Shown piece after piece: positions 59,257 to 64,000 of a stretch of DNA of 64,000 nucleotides (position 1 is its first letter; every line of letters starts with the position of its first letter). The stretch is from Paraburkholderia sp. BCC1884 (GTDB lineage: Bacteria > Pseudomonadota > Gammaproteobacteria > Burkholderiales > Burkholderiaceae), in contig NZ_CAAJGL010000065.1 in assembly GCF_900996225.1 (NCBI RefSeq), forward strand, positions 1-64,000, in the 5' to 3' direction. The translations under genes and the position numbers were made by a program. Below the pieces are notes generated by a model, which ran no database searches, was not told where the DNA came from, and saw only the letters and a program-made list of their open reading frames with translations.

Positions 59257-60771
59257 TCAAAGCGACTGTGTCGGCCTATCGCTATTCTTCAGCGCCGGCA
59301 ATTTCGACACCAATCTCAAAGAGACGGTTAGACCTTCCAGTTGGTAGTGAGGGCGCAGGAAGAACTTTGCGCCGTAGTAGCCGGGGTTATCCTCGATGTC
59401 TTCCACGACGACGTGCGCCGCCGCCAATGGTTTCCTTGCCTTTGTGTCTTGCGAGGAGTTGACGGGATCGCCGTCGACGTAATTCATGATCCAGTTGTTC
59501 AGCCACGACTCCATCTCGCCGCGTTCCCTGAACGAACCGATCTTGTCGCGTACGATGCACTTCAGGTAGTGCGCAAAGCGGCAGCACGCAAATAGATAGG
59601 GCAGGCGAGCGGCCAGTCTGGCGTTGTCGGTAGCAATCGCATCGTGGTATTCGGCGGCCTTTTGCAACGATTGCGCGCCGATAAACGCAGCACAGTCGGT
59701 GTTTTTCCGATGCACGAACGGTATGAAGCCGTTCTTTGCCAGTTCGGCTTCGCGGCGGTCGCTAATGGCGATCTCGGTCGGACACTTCATGTCGACGCCG
59801 CCGTCGTCGGTGGGAAAGGTATGGGTAGGCAGATCCTCTACTGCGCCGCCTGATTCGACGCCGCGGATCGACGTGCACCAGCCGTAGTGCTTGAACGACC
59901 GATTGATGTTGGTCGCCATGGCATATGCCGAGTTGATCCACGCATAGCGCTCGTGCTTGGCGCCTTCCGTGTTTTCCTCGAAGTCGAACGCATCCACCGG
60001 ATTGCCCCGCACGCCATAGGGGATTCGGGCGAGGAAGCGCGGCAGAGTCAGGCCGATATATCTGGAATCGTCTGACTCTCGCAGATGACGCCACGCCGCA
60101 TATTCGCTATTCTGAAAAATCTTGGTGAGGTCGCGCGGGTTCGAGAGTTCTTGCCACGATTCCATTTGCATGACTGCCGGTGATGCGCCGGCGATGAACG
60201 GGCAGTGGGCCGCGGCCGCAATCTTCGCGATTTCACCGAGCGTTTCCACGTCGGGGGGGCTGTGGTCGAAATAATAGTCGCCGACCAGACATCCAAGCGG
60301 CTCACCGCCGAACTGACCGTACTCTTCTTCGTAGACTTTCTTGAACAATGGGCTTTGATCCCACGCGACGCCTTTATGGCGTTTGAGCATGCGGCCGAGT
60401 TCTGTCTTCGTGATCGGCATGCAGCGGATCTTGAGCAACTCATCGGTCTCGCTGTTGTTGACGAGATAATGCAACCCGCGCCAAGACGATTCAAGTTGCT
60501 GAAAGTCCGTGTGATGGATGATGGTGTTGATCTGCTGCGACAGTTTGCGGTCGATCTCGGCGATGACAGTCTGAATAGTCTGATACGCGTCATCGGACAT
60601 AACCACTGCATGCTCGAGTGCCTGCAGTGCCAGCGTTTTGATGGCCTTGTCGATAGCGCCCTGAGTTTGCCCGGTACGCGGATTGAATTCCTTCATCAAT
60701 AAAGCCGAGAAATCATCTGCCGCCAAAGTTGCACTGACCGATTCCTGATCGATGGATTCTGTGTGGTTCAC
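59257..60771 (-). CDS. tssC: T6SS contractile sheath large subunit TssC
   Basis: A 504-residue sheath protein (VipB/ImpD). Landmarks: TLALQALEHAVVMSDDAYQTI, LESSWRGLHYLVNN (residues about 95-108), KKVYEEEYGQFGGEPLGCLVGDYYF, PFIAGASPAVMQM, SDDSRYIGLTLPRFLARIPYG and the C-terminal LRPHYQLEGLTVSLRLVSKLP. With TssB it forms the sheath that contracts to fire the tube. The start is a GTG at 60771 with GGGAGG just upstream. Disassembly of contracted sheath normally needs ClpV, which is not in the window. Confidence 0.97.
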   Translation of the reverse strand: MNHTESIDQESVSATLAADDFSALLMKEFNPRTGQTQGAIDKAIKTLALQALEHAVVMSDDAYQTIQTVIAEIDRKLSQQINTIIHHTDFQQLESSWRGLHYLVNNSETDELLKIRCMPITKTELGRMLKRHKGVAWDQSPLFKKVYEEEYGQFGGEPLGCLVGDYYFDHSPPDVETLGEIAKIAAAAHCPFIAGASPAVMQMESWQELSNPRDLTKIFQNSEYAAWRHLRESDDSRYIGLTLPRFLARIPYGVRGNPVDAFDFEENTEGAKHERYAWINSAYAMATNINRSFKHYGWCTSIRGVESGGAVEDLPTHTFPTDDGGVDMKCPTEIAISDRREAELAKNGFIPFVHRKNTDCAAFIGAQSLQKAAEYHDAIATDNARLAARLPYLFACCRFAHYLKCIVRDKIGSFRERGEMESWLNNWIMNYVDGDPVNSSQDTKARKPLAAAHVVVEDIEDNPGYYGAKFFLRPHYQLEGLTVSLRLVSKLPALKNSDRPTQSL

Positions 60772-60818
60772 GGCGATCCTCCCAAAGTTGTTTGATGAAT
60801 GGCTTTCGTCCGGCGAGG

Positions 60819-61385
60819 CTATCGTTTGCCCGAACTCTCGCTTTCATTGGGCGCAAAGGGTGTTCCTTCAGGGGGAAGGGATGGATCCGCGAGGGCCTTG
60901 AGCAAAGCCGGGTTCTTCAGTGCCTGGTTTAGCAATTCCTCGGCGCCGCTCTTTCCGTCCATGTACGAGAGCAGGTTCGACAACTGAGATCGTGCTTGCA
61001 GCAATTGATTGAGCGCGGGGATCTTTCTCGCAATCTGAGCGGGGGAGAAATCGTCCATGCTCTCGAACGTGAGATCGACGGCCAGCATCCCCTCGCCGGA
61101 CAAGTCGTTCGCGACGCCGAGCACGACACGCGGCTGAATTGACTTGAGACGGTCGTCGAAATTATCGATATCGATTTCCATGAACTTGCGTTCTTCAAAG
61201 TCCGGCAATGGCTTCGCAGACTTGCCGGCTAGATCGGCGAGGACGCCCATCACGAACGGGATTTCAACTTTGCGTTCGCTTCCGTAGATCTCGATGTCGT
61301 ACTCGATCTGGACGCGCGGTGCGCGGTTGCGGGCGATGAACTTCTGACCGGTTGCTTTGGCTTTCGAAGCGTTCAGATGGGCCAT
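60819..61385 (-). CDS. tssB: T6SS contractile sheath small subunit TssB
   Basis: A 188-residue VipA/ImpB sheath subunit. FIARNRAPRVQIEYDIEIYGSE, KVEIPFVMGVLADLAG (residues about 35-60), FMEIDIDNFDDRL and LTFESMDDFSPAQIARKIPALNQLLQ-type helix are characteristic. ATG 61385 has a GGAGAG site at ideal spacing; a GTG at 61400 would use the same sequence as coding and is less likely. It precedes tssC by 47 bp. Confidence 0.97.
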   Translation of the reverse strand: MAHLNASKAKATGQKFIARNRAPRVQIEYDIEIYGSERKVEIPFVMGVLADLAGKSAKPLPDFEERKFMEIDIDNFDDRLKSIQPRVVLGVANDLSGEGMLAVDLTFESMDDFSPAQIARKIPALNQLLQARSQLSNLLSYMDGKSGAEELLNQALKNPALLKALADPSLPPEGTPFAPNESESSGKR

Positions 61386-61438
61386 GTTTGAGCTCTCCAC
61401 TGTTTTGACTGGCTTGTTGTACGGCGTAGGCGCGTCAT

Positions 61439-62518
61439 TCAGGTGTTTGCGATGTCTGCTTGCTGCTGTGCTTCGCCCGTCAGAACATCGAGTTGCGGTA
61501 AGCCGGCTGGCGCCATGTCGCGCACGATTTCGTAGAAACTCATTTGCAATAGGCGTTGAACCCGGCGTAACAGGAGGGGCGCTGGGTGGGCCGGTTCCGC
61601 TCGGTCCAGATAGACGCAGATGTTTTCGAGAGCGACCAGGACGTCGCGACGCGACTGTATCGAGATCGGTCCTTGAGTCGCTCCGTCAACTCCTGGAGCA
61701 GCCATTTCGGCGGCGGCGGGGTCGGTTGTTCGCGATGACGGTGATTCAAGGTGTTGAGTCGCCGATGCCTGGTTCGCGTGAGCAGTTTCGCGGGTTACCT
61801 GATAAATAATCTGCAGAGGGTTCTTGACCGCGCTTGAGTCCGGTGTCCACGAAGATCCAAGGTTCGCCGAGGTCCGTCGCTCGATGCGGTCGATCGCATC
61901 AAGCGATTGCGTGACGACGGTGTATTCCTCGCGCGCAGCTACTAGGGATGTCTTCAACTGCTGGTCTAAATTGATCCCCGGTAAGTGGGCGAAACGTGCT
62001 GCCGCGTTCTCGCTGTTGTCGAGAATCGCGGCGGCATCGCGCAGCGACAACTGACCGAATTTCCAGTGCAGCAGCGTGGCGCTGCGGGCAGCGCGACCGA
62101 GCGCCTGCGGGTCGGTCAGGGACGCAATCGCGTTGAATCGTGGAAGCGGGTCGAATTCACCCGCCACCTGAAGCTGCGGATGGACGTGATCCCAGTATCG
62201 GTCGAGGATGTCGGCGGCCAGTGCAAGACCCATCGCGTAGCCTGCGAACTGCTTCATTTCTGTCCAGGCGAGCGTCAATAGCGCGACGATGCGCAAATCC
62301 ACGGTCCGGGCGAGCAGCTCAACGGCCAATGCCTCGACGTGTGGCCAGTCCGGCGCGACGGCGGGAATCATGGCGTCGCCGAATTGCTGTTCGGATCTGC
62401 CGCTCGCCGCCTGCTGCAACGCCATGAATTCGGCGTCGTATTCCAGATCGACTCCACATGGTTGGTCAGCGCAAATGGGCCCGATTTGAACGGTCTGAAC
62501 GGTATCTGTCAGTGGCAT
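61439..62518 (-). CDS. tssA: T6SS cap/assembly protein TssA
   Basis: A 359-residue ImpA_N family protein that nucleates and coordinates tube and sheath polymerisation. The N-terminal ImpA domain (residues about 8-130: ICADQPCGVDLEYDAEFMALQQ, DWPHVEALAVELLARTVDLRIV, YWDHVHPQLQ, DPLPRFNAIASL) is well preserved. A linker rich in Ser/Ala (about 220-280) leads to the C-terminal helical part with DVLVALENICVYLDRAEPAHPAPLLLRR and FYEIVRDMAPAGLPQLD. First gene of the T6SS operon; weak ribosome-binding site. Confidence 0.94.
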   Translation of the reverse strand: MPLTDTVQTVQIGPICADQPCGVDLEYDAEFMALQQAASGRSEQQFGDAMIPAVAPDWPHVEALAVELLARTVDLRIVALLTLAWTEMKQFAGYAMGLALAADILDRYWDHVHPQLQVAGEFDPLPRFNAIASLTDPQALGRAARSATLLHWKFGQLSLRDAAAILDNSENAAARFAHLPGINLDQQLKTSLVAAREEYTVVTQSLDAIDRIERRTSANLGSSWTPDSSAVKNPLQIIYQVTRETAHANQASATQHLESPSSRTTDPAAAEMAAPGVDGATQGPISIQSRRDVLVALENICVYLDRAEPAHPAPLLLRRVQRLLQMSFYEIVRDMAPAGLPQLDVLTGEAQQQADIANT

Positions 62519-63141
62519 GCGGCGAATGGGCGTAATTATTGGGCGGAAGTTGGGTTTTATTAAGCTGAACTCTTAATTGATCTTATTTAAATGAGCGAAT
62601 TTCTGTGCGGATAAAACTATTCTCAATTAATTGGATTTAAATTGGGAAAGCATGAGATTTGCATGGCGTCATACGGTTTTCCCCGCGCTGCTGGCCTGCC
62701 GTGCTTCCTCTGACCAGCATGTGCGTGACGACGCGGCGCCCTACTTGCAACCGAAGCGGGGAATGTTCTGTTAATCGAATGTATGGGTTTGATGTTATTT
62801 CGGATTGGTTTAAATAACAAGCCGGTTGCGATTGTCTCAATAATAAATTTCTTCTTATAAATAAGGAGGGCTGCAATAATCGCCGTGAAGATTGAAATGT
62901 ATGTGATTTAAATAATCACGATGCAAGTGCGAGATGTGCATAGCCAAGCGTCACGAGTCGCGGGTGGGTCACGTGGAGTAGGAGTGTTCTGGAGGAAGCC
63001 GGCCGTGCAGTCGGCTAAGTGAGCGGCGGAGCGGTTGCCGGAATGAAAGAGGTACGGTCATGGTCCGCACCATCGCCGCAACAAATTCATCGCACATCGC
63101 GGGTCCGGCTTGCCGTGCTGGCGAAATCACCGGCCCAAAAC
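62519..63141. other. AT-rich gene-free region upstream of the T6SS operon
   Basis: About 620 bp with no supported gene between tssA and the tRNA-Pro terminator. Parts (62540-62640 and 62760-62930) are strikingly AT-rich against the GC-rich genome, with runs such as TTTAAATAATCA and CAATTAATTGGATTTAAATT. It must hold the T6SS promoter, but no single convincing -35/-10 pair or sigma-54 box was found. The 65-codon open frame at 62623-62820 has no family features. Confidence 0.6.
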
Positions 63142-63172
63142 AAAAAACCGTCCAGCAAGCTGGGCGGTTTTT
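63142..63172 (-). terminator. Terminator after tRNA-Pro
   Basis: Stem ACCGCCCAGC/GCTGGACGGT on the minus strand (one mismatch) with T-tracts on both sides, 27 bp beyond the tRNA 3' end. The + strand version pairs fully with a G-U wobble, so it may stop transcripts from either side. Confidence 0.75.
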
Positions 63173-63198
63173 CGAGCCTTGAGCTAACAAGGCAAATC

Positions 63199-63275
63199 TG
63201 GTCGGGGTGAGAGGATTCGAACCTCCGGCCTCTACGTCCCGAACGTAGCGCTCTACCAGGCTAAGCTACACCCCG
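63199..63275 (-). tRNA. tRNA-Pro (anticodon CGG), CCA encoded
   Basis: Cloverleaf on the minus strand: acceptor CGGGGTG/CACCCCG, anticodon stem CTACG/CGTAG with loop TTCGGGA giving CGG, T-arm GGAGGTTCGAATCCT, discriminator A and an encoded CCA at 63201-63199. It reads CCG codons. It lies between ispB and the T6SS island. Confidence 0.95.
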
Positions 63276-63313
63276 ATTTGGTACTGCGGACTCTTACGGT
63301 GTTTCAGTCTCGT

Positions 63314-64000
63314 TCAAGACTGTCTTGCCGTCGAGTAAGAACATAATTCTAGCAGGCTATCTTTGAAAATGGAATCGGGAAATGAAGAAATTGCTGCTGC
63401 TGCGGCTTGTGCTTCCTGCTTCGCGCATTCGAGCGTGTGGTCCAATGCGCCCGAACGTGTGATGGCCTCGAAAATGGTGTCGAAGCGATCCGTGCCGCCT
63501 TGCTCGATGGCCTCGCGCGCGAGCGCCGACTGCTCCGGCGTGCCGCGCTCGATCAAATAGATGAGCGGCAACGTGGGTTTGCCTTCACGGAGGTCGTCTC
63601 CGGCGTTTTTGCCCATCGATTCGGCCGTGCCCGTGTAGTCGAGCCAGTCGTCCATGATCTGAAACGCCGTGCCGATACGACGGCCGAACTCCGCGGCGGC
63701 GGCTTCGGTCTTCGCGTCCGAGCCGGCCAGCACCGCGCCGAGTTGCGCGGCAGCTTCGAACAGCTTGGCCGTCTTGTAGCGGATCACCTGCATATAGCGG
63801 GTTTCGTCCACGTCGGCGTCGTGCATGTTCAGCAACTGCAGCACCTCGCCCTCGGAGATGATGTTGGTCGCTTCCGACAGAATCTCCATGACGCGCATCT
63901 TGCCTACGCCGACCATCATCTGGAACGAGCGCGAGTAAAGAAAGTCGCCGACCAGCACGCTCGCCGCATTGCCGAACAGGGCATTGGCCGTCTGGCGGCC
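63314..64000 (-). CDS. ispB: Octaprenyl diphosphate synthase (C-terminal part, cut by window edge)
   Basis: A trans-isoprenyl diphosphate synthase supplying the ubiquinone side chain. The frame runs open to the last base of the window, reading GRQTANALFGNAASVLVGDFLYSR at its start here. YKTAKLFEAAAQLGAVLAG and the second Asp-rich motif FQIMDDWLDY, then GKNAGDDLREGKPTLPLIYL, are diagnostic. The first Asp-rich motif and the start lie beyond 64000. The position beside tRNA-Pro and the family chain-length type (octaprenyl) are inferred from related genomes. Confidence 0.92.
   Translation of the reverse strand, partial: GRQTANALFGNAASVLVGDFLYSRSFQMMVGVGKMRVMEILSEATNIISEGEVLQLLNMHDADVDETRYMQVIRYKTAKLFEAAAQLGAVLAGSDAKTEAAAAEFGRRIGTAFQIMDDWLDYTGTAESMGKNAGDDLREGKPTLPLIYLIERGTPEQSALAREAIEQGGTDRFDTIFEAITRSGALDHTLECAKQEAQAAAAAISSFPDSIFKDSLLELCSYSTARQS

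Noticed and set aside
62623..62820. 65-codon open frame in the tRNA-T6SS gap
   Set aside because: No ribosome-binding site of note, low-complexity content, no recognisable family; the region is better described as AT-rich leader DNA.
62519..63141. Sigma-54 promoter or enhancer sites for the T6SS
   Set aside because: No TGGCAC-N5-TTGC type element was found upstream of tssA on the minus strand.

Overview
The window is high-GC chromosomal DNA of a betaproteobacterium, most likely Paraburkholderia/Burkholderia. The evidence is the gene order mraZ-rsmH-ftsL-ftsI-murEF-mraY-murD-ftsW-murGC-ddl-ftsQAZ, then a peroxiredoxin, lpxC, a DciA-like gene, secA, argJ, a DUF815 ATPase, mutT, yacG, zapD, coaE and pilDCB, together with Burkholderiaceae-style porin, 5S rRNA and tRNA-Pro sequences. 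The genus is inferred from this layout; no database search was run.

Layout. 1-160: end of an rRNA operon (5S rRNA and its terminator). 300-7850: an M20 amidohydrolase, a single-subunit molybdopterin oxidoreductase, FadD, a general porin and the ubiquinone hydroxylase Coq7. 8116-25654: the division and cell-wall (dcw) cluster, 15 genes on the + strand, mostly with ATGA or similarly short overlaps. It is headed by a promoter that carries four 10-bp-spaced MraZ-type repeats. 25905-34059: peroxiredoxin, lpxC, secA, argJ, a DUF815 ATPase and mutT on +, with the DciA-like gene on -. 34134-40806 (all -): yacG, zapD, coaE, a type IV prepilin peptidase/inner-membrane/ATPase trio, and a CNNM/CorC-type membrane protein. 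40943-62518 (all -): one long type VI secretion (T6SS) operon. 62519-63198: an AT-rich gap with no gene. 63199-64000: tRNA-Pro(CGG) and the C-terminal part of ispB, cut by the window edge.

The T6SS is the accessory part. In transcription order it reads tssA, tssB, tssC, hcp, tssE, tssF, tssG, vgrG, a DUF2169 gene, two pentapeptide-repeat genes, DUF3540, a DUF4150 (PAAR-like) gene, tssJ, tssK, tssL (with OmpA domain), tssM and an FHA protein. It departs from the textbook cluster in several ways. No clpV/tssH is present, although tssG and vgrG, which commonly flank it, are only 55 bp apart. TssM starts after the usual N-terminal membrane hairpin. The FHA protein stops where its conserved C-terminal domain should begin. 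The DUF2169-pentapeptide coding region is split by a one-base frame change. VgrG ends in ten near-perfect seven-residue repeats. The block between vgrG and tssJ looks like a self-contained spike/adaptor cassette: spike (VgrG), candidate adaptor (DUF2169), pentapeptide-repeat proteins, a candidate mini-spike (DUF3540) and a spike cap (DUF4150). No recognisable toxin or immunity gene lies beside it, and this is the most promising unexplored system here.

The remaining genes are housekeeping. The dcw genes make lipid II and assemble the divisome, LpxC commits UDP-GlcNAc to lipid A, SecA drives protein export, and PilB/PilC/PilD serve type IV pili or a related secretion system whose pilins lie outside the window.
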